A stretch of 64,000 nt of DNA from CPC320 sp002336405 (GCA_949372595.1 CASIAN010000013.1:62001-126000), one strand, 5' to 3'; shown: positions 46,475 to 56,305, counted from the first letter of the stretch. The notes: generated from the letters alone by a model not told the origin. Program-made: numbers and translations.

Positions 46475-47755
46475 ATGACCCCAGTTTCTATTTCCGACTT
46501 TATTCGGGTGTTTGGCAGAATTGGGATGCTATCGTTTGGCGGCCCTGCAGCACAAATCGCCCTGATGCATAAAGAGCTTGTCGACGAGCGCGCCTGGATC
46601 AGCGAACAGCGGTTTCTCAGCGCGTTGTCATTTTGCATGTTACTCCCGGGGCCCGAGGCGATGCAACTGGCGACCTTTAGCGGCTGGCGATTGCGCGGGG
46701 TTGCGGGCGGGGTGATCGCAGGAGGCCTGTTTGTGTTGCCCGGCGCTTGCGTGATCACCGCTTTGGCCGTGATCTACGCCTATTTCGGCACTATGCCATT
46801 GGTTCAATCGGCGTTCTTGGGCGTCAAAGCTGCTGTGGTAGTGATCGTGGCGCAAGCCCTTCTTAAGCTAAGCCGCAAAGCCCTGCGCAGCCGGTTTGAA
46901 ATTGCCGTCGCCGCATTGGCTTTTATGAGCATCTACTTGCTGGACACCCCGTTCCCGGCTGTCATCACCGCAGCGGCGCTTGCCGGCTTTGTCTTTGCCG
47001 CACCGGGTCGTCACGCGGCCTCGGCCGCAGATACGCACCCCGATGCGGCCGTCGCCACGCCCCAAACCCTGCGCACCGTGCTGATTTGGGGCGGCCTATG
47101 GGCACTTCCGCTGCTTGCGCTTTATCTGTCAGGAAATGAATTTTTAACCGCGATTGGATTGTTTTTCAGCACTTTGGCTTTGGTAACATTTGGCGGAGCC
47201 TATGCAGTGTTGGCCTATATGACCCAAACCGTTGTGACCGATTTTCAATGGCTGACAACGGCCCAAATGATCGACGCGCTGGGATTGGCCGAAACCACAC
47301 CGGGACCATTGATTTTGGTTACCCAGTTCGTCGCCATGCAGGCCGGATTTCAAGCGGGCAGCCTCGGACTTGCGTTTGCCGCCGGCGGGATTGCGCTCTG
47401 GATGACTTTCATCCCGTGCTTTTTGTGGGTTTTTACCTTCGGACCCTATTTTGACAAATTAAGCCGCAAGCCTAAACTAACGGCGGCACTGTCGGGTGTA
47501 ACAGCCGCAATCGTCGGGGTAATTCTCAATTTATCACTTTGGTTTGCCATGCATCTTTGGTTTACTCAAACAGACTTGCACAGCTTTGGTCCGGTGCAGA
47601 TTTTAACGCCTTCTTTGGAAAGCTTCGCTCCTTTAAGCCTTGCACTCACGGCTGTTGCTGCTTGGGCATTGTTACGTCTCAACGCTGGAATGGCACGCAC
47701 CTTATGCGGAATGGCTATACTGGGAATTGCAACCGAAATAATAAATTTGACCTAA
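46475..47755 (+). CDS. chrA: Chromate transporter ChrA
   Basis: A 426-residue CHR-superfamily membrane protein with two homologous halves, each carrying the TFGG-type motif: RIGMLSFGGPAAQIALMH at the start and LALVTFGGAYAVLAYMTQ in the middle. It has about ten helices and exports chromate, possibly with sulfate exchange. The start at 46475 follows AAAGGAG. It is translated with ChrB. Confidence 0.92.
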   Translation: MTPVSISDFIRVFGRIGMLSFGGPAAQIALMHKELVDERAWISEQRFLSALSFCMLLPGPEAMQLATFSGWRLRGVAGGVIAGGLFVLPGACVITALAVIYAYFGTMPLVQSAFLGVKAAVVVIVAQALLKLSRKALRSRFEIAVAALAFMSIYLLDTPFPAVITAAALAGFVFAAPGRHAASAADTHPDAAVATPQTLRTVLIWGGLWALPLLALYLSGNEFLTAIGLFFSTLALVTFGGAYAVLAYMTQTVVTDFQWLTTAQMIDALGLAETTPGPLILVTQFVAMQAGFQAGSLGLAFAAGGIALWMTFIPCFLWVFTFGPYFDKLSRKPKLTAALSGVTAAIVGVILNLSLWFAMHLWFTQTDLHSFGPVQILTPSLESFAPLSLALTAVAAWALLRLNAGMARTLCGMAILGIATEIINLT

Positions 47756-47827
47756 AATTTGCCGCATCTGGGCTTTTGTTTTTTCGCGAATGCCGTATGA
47801 TCTCAAAGAAACGGAAATGGGATCAAA

Positions 47828-48307
47828 ATGAGTGAGAACATCGACTATGGCAACCTGATGCATCAGGCCATGCGCGACCTGATCAAACAGGTTTTGCATG
47901 GTGTCAAAGACAATGGCCTGCCAGGGGACCACCATTTTTTCATCACATTCGACACTGAGCATCCAGAAGTTGAAATTCCCGGTTGGCTCACAGAACGGTA
48001 TCCAAATGAAATGACCGTGGTTATGCAACATTGGTATGACGGGTTGGATGTGACCGACAACGGCTTTTATGTAACGCTGAATTTTGGCGATACCCCTGCC
48101 CCGCTTTATATTCCTTACGGAGCGTTAAAAACTTTTGTGGATCCATCCGTGGAATTTGGACTGAAGTTTGAAAACCAAAGCGATGAGACAGCAGACCCCG
48201 TTGGACCAGACGACAGCCTTTTGGGCAAGCTAGAACTGTCTGGTGATGACGCAGAAGAAAAAGCCCCTGCCGCTGAGGTCGTTAGCCTCGACAGCTTCAG
48301 AAAGTAA
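47828..48307 (+). CDS. sspB: SspB-family ClpXP adaptor (SspB-alpha type)
   Basis: This 159-residue protein matches the alphaproteobacterial SspB fold: HFFITFDTEHPEVEIPGWLTERYP and FYVTLNFGDTPAPLYIPYGAL. The C-terminal tail (residues about 120-159) is acidic, ending EVVSLDSFRK, the type of tail that tethers ClpX. The adaptor delivers tmRNA-tagged proteins to ClpXP. The tag encoded at 40584 is in the same window. Confidence 0.9.
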   Translation: MSENIDYGNLMHQAMRDLIKQVLHGVKDNGLPGDHHFFITFDTEHPEVEIPGWLTERYPNEMTVVMQHWYDGLDVTDNGFYVTLNFGDTPAPLYIPYGALKTFVDPSVEFGLKFENQSDETADPVGPDDSLLGKLELSGDDAEEKAPAAEVVSLDSFRK

Positions 48308-48606
48308 CAGCGCCCTCTGTGGTTGGATCACATGTCTCACAGGGCAGATCTTTGGACTGAACGCATAGTGCAAACAATATGCACAAGGAAAGCAGGCTGC
48401 TTGCATAGCCGCAGCATGTATGAAAATGGCGCTATCCATTTACCAAGTCTCAATTAAACGACAGCATTTTCTTGATTGGCAGCACGACACTCCGCGCCGT
48501 CCCTGAGGAATACTAAAGACAGCCCAGTACTATCGAATGAAAACTATGCTCCAAAGTTTCCATTTGTTAGTGGTAAATTTATAAAAATAGATGATTTGGG
48601 TACATC

Positions 48607-50403
48607 ATGAGTGACATAAAGCGAAAATTTGCATGCATTCTAGCAACTGACTGCGTAGGCTTTAGCAGACATATGAGCGATGATGAGGAAGGCACTTTAG
48701 ACAGCCTGAAAACCTGCCGAAGCATCATTGACGCGGTGATACAAGAGCAGGGTGGGCGGATTTTTCACACAGCGGGCGATTCTGTTCTTGCCGAGTTCGC
48801 GGGACCTATCAACTGTGTAAATGCGGCCGTAAACTTTCAAAACGCGCTCTATGACCGCAATAAAACCACCTCCGACGCAGATACGTTTATCGCACTGGAA
48901 TGGCGGGTGGGGATTCACAGCGGCGATGTTATTGTCGAACAAGACAATATATATGGCAACGGCGTCAATATTGCCGCACGCTTGGAAAGCCAATGCAACC
49001 CCGGCCAAATTCTGGTTTCCCGTACAGTCAGTGAGCAGGTCAGCACACAGCTGGCGTCGATCACCAAAGCAGCCGGAACCCGAACCCTAAAGAACATTGC
49101 GTCAGATTTTGAAGTGTTCACAGTCGAAACCAATGCCGGCAGTCAACCCGCTGCCAGCGTTGACACTGCAGCCACAAGTCCAGAAGTCACCCCTCAGACC
49201 AAACCCTGCCTTGCCATTTTGCCTTTCGACAATCTGAATAAAAATGAAGACAGTTCCTTTTTGACCGATGGGATCTTTGAAGACGTCACCACTGAACTTG
49301 CCATGGTACGTCAGCTGTCGGTGATCTCGCGGCAATCGAGCATTAATTTCGGCGCAAGCGGCGCAGATATAGAGCAGTTGATCCAGCAATTTAGCGTCGA
49401 CTATATGATCAATGGCAGCGTGCGCTCTGCTGGCAAAAAAGTACGGGTCTCAGTCACCCTGTCGGCCGCACAAAACCGCGAAATTCTTTGGAGTAAACGC
49501 TTTGACCGGGTGCTGGATGATATTTTCGAAGTGCAAGATGAAATCGTCCGCTCTGTTGTAAATCAAATTCTGGGAGAAATAGAAGTCTCCAGTCTCGAGC
49601 GGGCAAAACGCAAGCCGACAGAGAATATGAATTCTTACGAATTTTTGCTGCGGGGAAAAGAGTTACATCACCAATTTGAACGCGCCGCAAACGCCGAGGC
49701 GCTCTTGATGTTTGAAGCCGCGATTAAGTCCGACCCACAAAACGCCCAAGCCTACGCCTGGAAGGCTTGCACACTTGGGCAGGCGATGGCGCGTGGATTT
49801 TCTGACACATCCTCAGACGAGTTGTTTCCCACCGCGATGGAACTGGTTAATACAGCGATCAAAATGGACCCTAACGATTTCGAATGCCACCGCCTCTTAT
49901 CCGCGGTCCACGGTGCGATGGGCGACATGAAGCTTGCGGTCGAACACGGCAAACGGGCCTATGAACAGGTCCCGAACGACCCGCGTATCTTACAACAATA
50001 CGGCGAGGCGCTACTGAAGTCTGGCAACGACGTATCGCTGGGCTGTGAACTGACGCTGATGGCATTGGAAATCGATCCCGTGCCGCAGGGTCAGATCAAT
50101 AGCGACAAACGAAAATCAGATGCGGCCTTCGCATGTTTTTTAAATGAAAAATACGAACACTGCATACAGCTTGCCTCAGAGATATCTAAACTCGCCCCAA
50201 TGACTTGGCTGTTCGCGGTCTCGTCGCAACTGGCACTGGGTCAAGAACCAGCAACAAACAGATTTATAACGCAAGACCTCACATCCTACAAAAGTGTGGA
50301 TTTTTCAGAAGAAATCAACAAATGCAAACTTGCGGACCGAGTCATCGTTGGTCAATTACGTGAGACGTATTCGACAAAAATTATCGATATTTTGAACGCC
50401 TAG
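48607..50403 (+). CDS. Class III adenylate/guanylate cyclase with TolB-like and TPR segments
   Basis: A 598-residue protein. Residues 5-180 form the class III catalytic domain, with metal aspartates in ILATDCVGFSRHM and AGDSVLAEFA and the substrate region YGNGVNIAARLES. Residues about 200-330 carry a TolB/FlgO-like segment starting CLAILPFDN and including SVDYMINGSVR. TPR-like repeats fill the C-terminus. It is the widespread Rhizobiales/Rhodobacterales cyclase layout; no membrane segment is seen. The product (cAMP or cGMP) is not certain. Confidence 0.87.
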   Translation: MSDIKRKFACILATDCVGFSRHMSDDEEGTLDSLKTCRSIIDAVIQEQGGRIFHTAGDSVLAEFAGPINCVNAAVNFQNALYDRNKTTSDADTFIALEWRVGIHSGDVIVEQDNIYGNGVNIAARLESQCNPGQILVSRTVSEQVSTQLASITKAAGTRTLKNIASDFEVFTVETNAGSQPAASVDTAATSPEVTPQTKPCLAILPFDNLNKNEDSSFLTDGIFEDVTTELAMVRQLSVISRQSSINFGASGADIEQLIQQFSVDYMINGSVRSAGKKVRVSVTLSAAQNREILWSKRFDRVLDDIFEVQDEIVRSVVNQILGEIEVSSLERAKRKPTENMNSYEFLLRGKELHHQFERAANAEALLMFEAAIKSDPQNAQAYAWKACTLGQAMARGFSDTSSDELFPTAMELVNTAIKMDPNDFECHRLLSAVHGAMGDMKLAVEHGKRAYEQVPNDPRILQQYGEALLKSGNDVSLGCELTLMALEIDPVPQGQINSDKRKSDAAFACFLNEKYEHCIQLASEISKLAPMTWLFAVSSQLALGQEPATNRFITQDLTSYKSVDFSEEINKCKLADRVIVGQLRETYSTKIIDILNA

Positions 50404-50478
50404 CCGGCGGCGTACCGCAAGGGGGTGGCGCCATAAGCCGCTTTATGTTCAACGCTGGGTCTTCAAAATCTTGAGACT

Positions 50479-51609
50479 TTAGCCACCAAAATGCGTCGGC
50501 CCATGCAAACGTTCAAGATTGACGATCGCCGACAACATCAGCCGGTCTTGGCTCCAGTCGCCTTGGTTTGTCATTGCCACCGAAATCGAGATCACAAGCC
50601 CCATGAGAAACACACTCAGAACGCCCGCGAGACGGCGGCCTTGCGGCACTTTATTCGCGTCAAAAACCGACGTCATTCTGCGCCTGAGAAACGCAACCGA
50701 ATTGACCGCAAAAAGTGACTTGTCGATCTGCGCAAACGGCACCGAAGAGATCAATACCAATTGTTTAGGATCCTGCCGCAGGCTGTTGCGGCAGACCCTG
50801 AAAAGGCACTCACAATAGGCTTTCACATCATAGCGATTGCGCGCCAACACCTGTTGATCGCAAGACAGCTCACGCAGTTGATCCACCTGCCGCTTCCAAA
50901 AAATAAACACCGGGTTCCAGAAAAAAAGCGGTCGCAATGCCTCGAGGGCGATTTCCCATTCGATATCGCCTTGCCGCAGATGTTGAAATTCATGCGCCAA
51001 CGCCATCTTTAAATCGTCACTCTGGCCCAGCATTGCCGAGGGCAGAACAATATAGCGGCGGCGCAAGCTGCGGGTCGAAAACGGCACATGGCTGGTGTCT
51101 GACAGGCGTAAATGCAAGTTTCCGAACTGCCGCCATGCATGGCTGCGGCTGATGATATTGTTCAGCGCCATCATACTGCGTAAAATTCTGACCGTCCCCA
51201 CGCTAAATCCAATGATAACGCAGCCGGTCAAAATCACCGCTCCCGTGGTATTAAAGCCGACAAGCGCCGACATCATTTCGCTGCGCAGACCCAGAAAATA
51301 CTCCAATTGCGAGGGTTGCATGGCAAACCCGCCATTCAGGTATTGCGCCAAAACGATATCAGACAGGCTTATCGCATAGGATTGCGACACAGTTCCCGTC
51401 TCAATCAACATATCAAACGCAACCCCAAAAAACGGGCTGACGGCAACCGCCAAAAACACGCCGTTCAACAACCTCAGTTGCAAACCAAAGGCCTGTGAAA
51501 ATCCAAACCGACCCAAAATGAAACGCGCTAGCGACCAGATACTAAAAGCACATATCAACAAAATATTTGCATCAATATAAGCGTTAATTAAGTAATTAAT
51601 CAGGGTCAT
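50479..51609 (-). CDS. M56-family membrane metalloprotease (BlaR1-like)
   Basis: The 376-residue protein has about four N-terminal helices and a cytosolic zinc protease site LAHEFQHLRQGDIEWEIALEAL, with the HExxH as HEFQH and Glu downstream. It lacks the C-terminal penicillin-binding sensor of BlaR1 and ends shortly after the last helix. With the BlaI-type repressor upstream (14-base overlap) it forms a signal-transduction pair that cleaves the repressor on an unknown cue. No beta-lactamase is in the window. Confidence 0.87.
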   Translation of the reverse strand: MTLINYLINAYIDANILLICAFSIWSLARFILGRFGFSQAFGLQLRLLNGVFLAVAVSPFFGVAFDMLIETGTVSQSYAISLSDIVLAQYLNGGFAMQPSQLEYFLGLRSEMMSALVGFNTTGAVILTGCVIIGFSVGTVRILRSMMALNNIISRSHAWRQFGNLHLRLSDTSHVPFSTRSLRRRYIVLPSAMLGQSDDLKMALAHEFQHLRQGDIEWEIALEALRPLFFWNPVFIFWKRQVDQLRELSCDQQVLARNRYDVKAYCECLFRVCRNSLRQDPKQLVLISSVPFAQIDKSLFAVNSVAFLRRRMTSVFDANKVPQGRRLAGVLSVFLMGLVISISVAMTNQGDWSQDRLMLSAIVNLERLHGPTHFGG

Positions 51610-51991
51610 TCTTTAACCTCCTATCAAGAAGTGCTCGAATTTCCTCTAGGGCCTGTTCCGACAATCCGTCATCATCTACCAAACGCGCCACCAAAGAGGC
51701 AGGCGTATCGTCAAACAGTTTTGCAGACAGATTTTTTAACGACCTCGACTGATAGGCATCCTTGGCCAGAACCGGGGTGTAGACAAACGTCTTTCCCTCT
51801 TTGACACTGGTGACAAAGTTCTTTTGCTCCAGAATACGCATGATCGTCGCAGCCGACGTATACGCGAGATTTCGATCTACCGCGAGTTTGGCGATCAAGT
51901 CCCGCACGGTTCCCTGACCGATTTGCCACAGCACTGTCATGAATTCCAATTCAACTTCGGTCAGGAATTCACTTTTCTTTTTCTGTCGCAT
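51596..51991 (-). CDS. blaI: BlaI/MecI-family repressor
   Basis: The 131-residue protein has the winged-helix BlaI domain (LTEVELEFMTVLWQIGQGTV to SAATIMRILEQKNFV) and a C-terminal dimerisation region that contains the cleavable linker in this family. It would repress its own operon until M56 protease activation. A GAAACTA/TAGTTTC dyad lies just upstream. Confidence 0.92.
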   Translation of the reverse strand: MRQKKKSEFLTEVELEFMTVLWQIGQGTVRDLIAKLAVDRNLAYTSAATIMRILEQKNFVTSVKEGKTFVYTPVLAKDAYQSRSLKNLSAKLFDDTPASLVARLVDDDGLSEQALEEIRALLDRRLKNDPD

Positions 51992-52032
51992 CAGGTCGTC
52001 CTGTAATTTTGCGGCACTTTTGACCGCTTTTT

Positions 52033-52072
52033 GAAACTAAATACTATAACTTTCGTTTTACCAAGTAGTTTC
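52033..52072. promoter_or_regulatory. Inverted repeat upstream of blaI
   Basis: GAAACTA (52033-52039) and TAGTTTC (52066-52072) form a perfect dyad with a 26-base spacer, starting 42 bases ahead of the blaI start. Position suits autoregulation; the canonical BlaI box (TACA/TGTA) is not obvious. Confidence 0.45.
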
Positions 52073-52092
52073 TGTCAGACCTTGGTTAAGCT

Positions 52093-52371
52093 TCATACCT
52101 TGCGGAAACAAAACACCGCCCAAAGCAAACTCAGCCCCAAAGGGGTCCAGAGCGGCATTCCCATCAATCCAAGCCAAGCCAGAAAAATATACACACTGCC
52201 CAAAAGTGCGATAAATAACCGATCGCCTCGGGTGGTTGTCAGGCCCAGAATACCCCTGCGTTCCGCCCCGCCAGGGCTGCGTATTTCAATCACAATCAAC
52301 ACCGCAATTGCGCTGAAGATCCCGACAAACACCAGTGCAGTCGGCCAGGTCCACGCCATCCAAATCAGCAT
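52093..52371 (-). CDS. glpU: GlpU-like DUF2160 membrane protein
   Basis: A 92-residue protein with about three membrane helices, of the DUF2160 family, which in rhizobia sits at the end of the glycerol ABC operon and is named glpU. It has no assigned function. Its start overlaps the glpQ stop by one base. Confidence 0.82.
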   Translation of the reverse strand: MLIWMAWTWPTALVFVGIFSAIAVLIVIEIRSPGGAERRGILGLTTTRGDRLFIALLGSVYIFLAWLGLMGMPLWTPLGLSLLWAVFCFRKV

Positions 52372-53183
52372 TATACCCTCCCCAGGGCAAAGCCCTTGGC
52401 AATATAGTTACGCACGAAATAAATTACGATTGCGCCAGGAATGATGGTCAGCGTACCCGCGGCCGCCAGCAGCCCCAACTCATAACCTGCGCTTGAGGCA
52501 GTTTTTGTCATTGTAGCGGCAATTGGCTTTGCAGCCACAGCAGTCAGGGTCTTGGCCAAAAGCAGCTCAACCCAGGAAAACATGAAACAAAAAAACGCTG
52601 CGACCCCGACCCCAGCCTTGATTGAAGGCAAAAAGATCGTCATGAAAAAGCGCGGGAAACTATAGCCGTCGACTGCGGCGGTTTCATCCAATTCCTTTGG
52701 CACCCCCCCCATAAACCCCTCAAGGATCCAAACTGCGAGCGGAATATTAAACAGACAATGGGCCAGCGCCACAGCCAGATGGGTGTCAAACAACTCAACC
52801 GCCGAATACAGCTGAAAGAACGGCAGCGCAAACACTGCCGCCGGTGCCATCCGATTGGTCAAAAGCCAAAAGAATAGGTGTTTGTCACCCAGAAAACTAT
52901 AACGCGAGAACGCATAGGCCGCAGGCAGCGCCACTGTTATCGAAATCACCGTATTCAGAGACACATAGATAATTGAGTTGATATACCCCCAATACCATGT
53001 GGGGTCAGTGAAAATCACCCGGTAGTTATCAAAGGTCCAAGTCTGTGGAAACAGGGAGAACCCCGATAGAATTTCGCCAGTGGTCTTGAAACTCATCGCC
53101 ACCAGCCAATAGATCGGCAGCATGAGAAACAGCGTATAAAGGATTGGGATCAGAATGCTCAGACGCATTTTTGGCTGGGTCAT
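52371..53183 (-). CDS. glpQ: Glycerol-type ABC transporter permease (GlpQ)
   Basis: A 270-residue permease with six helices and the cytoplasmic EAA loop ELDETAAVDGYSFPRFFMTIF. It forms the channel with GlpP. It overlaps glpP by four bases (ATGA). Confidence 0.88.
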   Translation of the reverse strand: MTQPKMRLSILIPILYTLFLMLPIYWLVAMSFKTTGEILSGFSLFPQTWTFDNYRVIFTDPTWYWGYINSIIYVSLNTVISITVALPAAYAFSRYSFLGDKHLFFWLLTNRMAPAAVFALPFFQLYSAVELFDTHLAVALAHCLFNIPLAVWILEGFMGGVPKELDETAAVDGYSFPRFFMTIFLPSIKAGVGVAAFFCFMFSWVELLLAKTLTAVAAKPIAATMTKTASSAGYELGLLAAAGTLTIIPGAIVIYFVRNYIAKGFALGRV

Positions 53184-54043
53184 TTGACATCATCCTTTGT
53201 CATCAGCGTGTAGAACAACCAAGAGATCAAAAGCGTGATTGCAAAATAGATCAACGACATCGCCGCAGCCGGACCCAAGTCAAACTGACCGAGCGCTATT
53301 TTCACAAGATCGATCGACAGCAAGGTCGTTGAATTTCCGGGCCCACCACCGGTCAGGACGAATATCTCGGTATAGATATTAAAACTGTCCATGAACCGCA
53401 GCAAAATGGCGATGGTCAACACCTGTTTCATTTTAGGCAGTTGAATGTATCGAAACACGGCCCATTTGCTTGCGCCATCAATTTTGGCGGCCTGATAATA
53501 GGCATCCGGGATCGACACCAGACCTGCATAGCTGAGCAAAACCACCAGCGATGTCCAGTGCCAGACATCCATGGTGATGATCGTCGCCCAAGCGGCAAAC
53601 GGGTCCTGGGTCATATTATAATCAATGCCCAGCGTATGGTTCATAAAATACCCAAGCAAGCCGATGTCAGGCAGGGTAAAGATATTCCACATCGCACCAA
53701 CCACATTCCAAGGAATCAGCATCGGCAGCGCCATAGTGACCAGAAAAAACGGCACCCAGATGCCTTGACGCGGCATCGCCAGCGCGATGGCAATTCCCAG
53801 CGGCACCTCTATCACAAGGATCAACCCTGTGAACATAAACTGCCGTCCCAAGGCGGCGTGGAACCGATCCGAATTCAGCAACTTTTCGAACCAGCCCAAG
53901 CCCTCCCAGAAAAACAGATTGTTTCCAAAGGTTTCCTGCACCGAATAATTCACCACGGTCATCATTGGTATCAGCGCGTTGAACGCCACAAGCAACAATA
54001 CTGGCAGCACCAAAAACCAAGCTTTTTGATAGGTTTTTTTCAT
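53180..54043 (-). CDS. glpP: Glycerol-type ABC transporter permease (GlpP)
   Basis: The 287-residue permease has six helices and the EAA-type loop SIPDAYYQAAKIDGASKWAVF that contacts the ATPases. The N-terminal helix is followed by a large periplasmic loop. It overlaps glpT by four bases. Confidence 0.88.
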   Translation of the reverse strand: MKKTYQKAWFLVLPVLLLVAFNALIPMMTVVNYSVQETFGNNLFFWEGLGWFEKLLNSDRFHAALGRQFMFTGLILVIEVPLGIAIALAMPRQGIWVPFFLVTMALPMLIPWNVVGAMWNIFTLPDIGLLGYFMNHTLGIDYNMTQDPFAAWATIITMDVWHWTSLVVLLSYAGLVSIPDAYYQAAKIDGASKWAVFRYIQLPKMKQVLTIAILLRFMDSFNIYTEIFVLTGGGPGNSTTLLSIDLVKIALGQFDLGPAAAMSLIYFAITLLISWLFYTLMTKDDVK

Positions 54044-55137
54044 TCTGCGGCCTCCAACGCTTGGGTGGCGATCCAGCCATCGCGATAAAGCCGGGTCTTG
54101 CTGGGGTCAAAGCGCAAATGGGTCGCCGCGCCCTGCACCGGTGCAGCACCTTCCACAATCACTTTGATCAAGGTCTCTCCCACTACGGTATCAACCACGC
54201 TGTGACGGCCAATATCTGCCACCTTTCGCACAGTTGCCGGCACACCAGTCGCGCCAAATGTGATAAATTCAGGCCGGATGCCGATCTGGGTTAGCCCCGC
54301 GCCCTGATCCACAGTTCCAGCCTCAATCGGGCCTTCCAAAACCACGGTGTGACCTTCAAACAGCGCCTGACCGTTCTGTACGTTACACGGCAAAATATTC
54401 ATCCCCGGCGAGCCGATAAAATGGCCAACAAACGTATGGGTGGGGCGTTCAAAAAGCTCAACCGGAGTGCCAATCTGAACAATCTGTCCATCCTCCATGA
54501 CAACGACTTGATCCGCAAAGGTCAACGCTTCGGTCTGATCATGGGTGACATAGATCATCGTGGCACGCACTTTTTGATGCAGTTCTTTCAACTTCGAGCG
54601 CAACGTCCATTTAAGATGTGGATCGATCACCGTTAAAGGTTCGTCGAACATCACGACATTGACGTCATCGCGCACCAGACCGCGCCCCATAGAAATTTTT
54701 TGCTTATTGTCGGGTGACAAGCCCGCCGCAGGTTTCCGCAGCATCTCAGTGACATCAAGCATTTCAGCAATTTTGGTCACTCGGTCTTTGACCACCGCTT
54801 CATCAACACCGCGGTTACGCAGCGGAAAGGCCAGATTATTATAGACGGTCATGGTGTCATAAATGACTGGAAACTGAAATACTTGGGCAATATTCCGCTG
54901 CTCTGGCGGCAAATCAGTAACATCTTTTCCGTCAAATAAAATACGGCCCTCAGAAGGCGCCAACAAGCCCGAGATAATGTTTAACAGGGTGGATTTACCA
55001 CAACCCGACGGCCCAAGCAGCGCGTAAGCACCGCCATCATGCCAATCGAGATCAATGTCCTTCAGCACGTAATCATCCGGCCCTTTCGGGTTAGGCAGAT
55101 AGCTGTGCCGCAATTGAGAGAGGGTTATTCTTGCCAT
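54040..55137 (-). CDS. glpT: Glycerol-type ABC transporter ATPase with degenerate signature (GlpT)
   Basis: A 365-residue ATPase. Walker A is GPSGCGKST (42-50), Walker B VVMFDEP (161-167) and the H-loop His199 sits in YVTHDQTEA. The signature motif, however, is LSPDN (140-144) instead of LSGGQ. The C-terminal OB-like domain follows. The partner GlpS has the opposite pattern. It overlaps glpP and follows glpS by 14 bases. Confidence 0.9.
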   Translation of the reverse strand: MARITLSQLRHSYLPNPKGPDDYVLKDIDLDWHDGGAYALLGPSGCGKSTLLNIISGLLAPSEGRILFDGKDVTDLPPEQRNIAQVFQFPVIYDTMTVYNNLAFPLRNRGVDEAVVKDRVTKIAEMLDVTEMLRKPAAGLSPDNKQKISMGRGLVRDDVNVVMFDEPLTVIDPHLKWTLRSKLKELHQKVRATMIYVTHDQTEALTFADQVVVMEDGQIVQIGTPVELFERPTHTFVGHFIGSPGMNILPCNVQNGQALFEGHTVVLEGPIEAGTVDQGAGLTQIGIRPEFITFGATGVPATVRKVADIGRHSVVDTVVGETLIKVIVEGAAPVQGAATHLRFDPSKTRLYRDGWIATQALEAAE

Positions 55138-55151
55138 ATCTGATGCTCTAC

Positions 55152-56216
55152 TTACGCCACACGTTGACCGTCAGCAGCAAAGTAAAAGCACTTTGTCGGG
55201 TCAAGATAAAAGGGATGTACTGCGCCGATTTCGTAACTATGAACGCCATGCGCCAATGACACCCAAACGTCTTTGCCTATTGAGAAATGCGCGCTGCTGT
55301 CCGACCCGCTGAGTTCAGTCACCAACACAGTGCCTGTCAGCGGCACACAGGCTGTTTGAGTTTTCACTGGCGCAACATGATTGGGCCGGACCGCGACTTG
55401 ATAGATCCCGTCGCGCAGCGCTGCTGCGTCCCCCGACAATTCCCAACTGGTCTCAGGGTTCAAATGCGCGGTTGTTCCATTTTTTGTGATCTGAGCGGCA
55501 TTGATTGGCGGATCAGAGAATACATTTGCCGATGTGAAATCATGGGGCCGGTGATATAATTCGCTGGTTGGGCCGAACTGAGACACCCGCCCATCAGAAA
55601 TCAGCGCCGTCTCTCCGCCCAGCAGCAGCGCCTCTTCCGGCTCGGAAGTGGCATAGACCACAACCGCTCCACGGCCAGCAAACAACACCGGCAATTGCTC
55701 GCGCAGTTCTTCACGCAGTTTAAAATCCAGATTGGCCAAGGGTTCGTCTAGAAACACCGCCTTGCTTTGTTTTACGATGGCGCGGGCAAGCGCTGTGCGC
55801 TGTTGCTGGCCGCCCGACAGCTCTTGTGGCCGCCGCGCCAGCAATGGTCTGATCTGCAGGATGTCAGCCGCCTCTTCCACCCGCCCTTGCAACTCGGAGC
55901 CAGATATTCCAGCGAGTTTAAGCGGTGAGGCAATGTTATCAAACACCGTCATATGCGGATAATTTACAAAAAACTGATGCACGAGGGATATGTTACGCTT
56001 TTGTGTCGACAACGCCGTAATATCGGCACCGTCCATCAAAATCTTACCGCCGGCGACCGGATCTAAACCAGCCATCAATTTGATCAAAGAAGTTTTCCCC
56101 GACCCTGTTTCACCTAACAGAACGTTGAAATGCCCAGGCTTTAATAGCAGGGTCGTGGGCTTGATATGGCACACCCCCCCCACCTGTTTGGAAATATTTC
56201 TCAGCTCAAGCGTCAT
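55152..56216 (-). CDS. glpS: Glycerol-type ABC transporter ATPase with intact signature (GlpS)
   Basis: A 354-residue ATPase with Walker A GETGSGKT (35-42), Q-loop Gln81, signature LSGGQ (133-137) and Walker B VFLDEP (154-159). The switch histidine is replaced by Ser191 in YATSEPEEA. The C-terminal regulatory domain is present. It follows glpV after a strong hairpin. Confidence 0.9.
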   Translation of the reverse strand: MTLELRNISKQVGGVCHIKPTTLLLKPGHFNVLLGETGSGKTSLIKLMAGLDPVAGGKILMDGADITALSTQKRNISLVHQFFVNYPHMTVFDNIASPLKLAGISGSELQGRVEEAADILQIRPLLARRPQELSGGQQQRTALARAIVKQSKAVFLDEPLANLDFKLREELREQLPVLFAGRGAVVVYATSEPEEALLLGGETALISDGRVSQFGPTSELYHRPHDFTSANVFSDPPINAAQITKNGTTAHLNPETSWELSGDAAALRDGIYQVAVRPNHVAPVKTQTACVPLTGTVLVTELSGSDSSAHFSIGKDVWVSLAHGVHSYEIGAVHPFYLDPTKCFYFAADGQRVA

Positions 56217-56305
56217 AAGTTCTCTTTTCAGTATCTACACCAGATCTGTGATGGGTACGGGTCTCTGGCACCGCCTATCGCTTACATGCGCCCCGGTCTT
56301 TTAAA

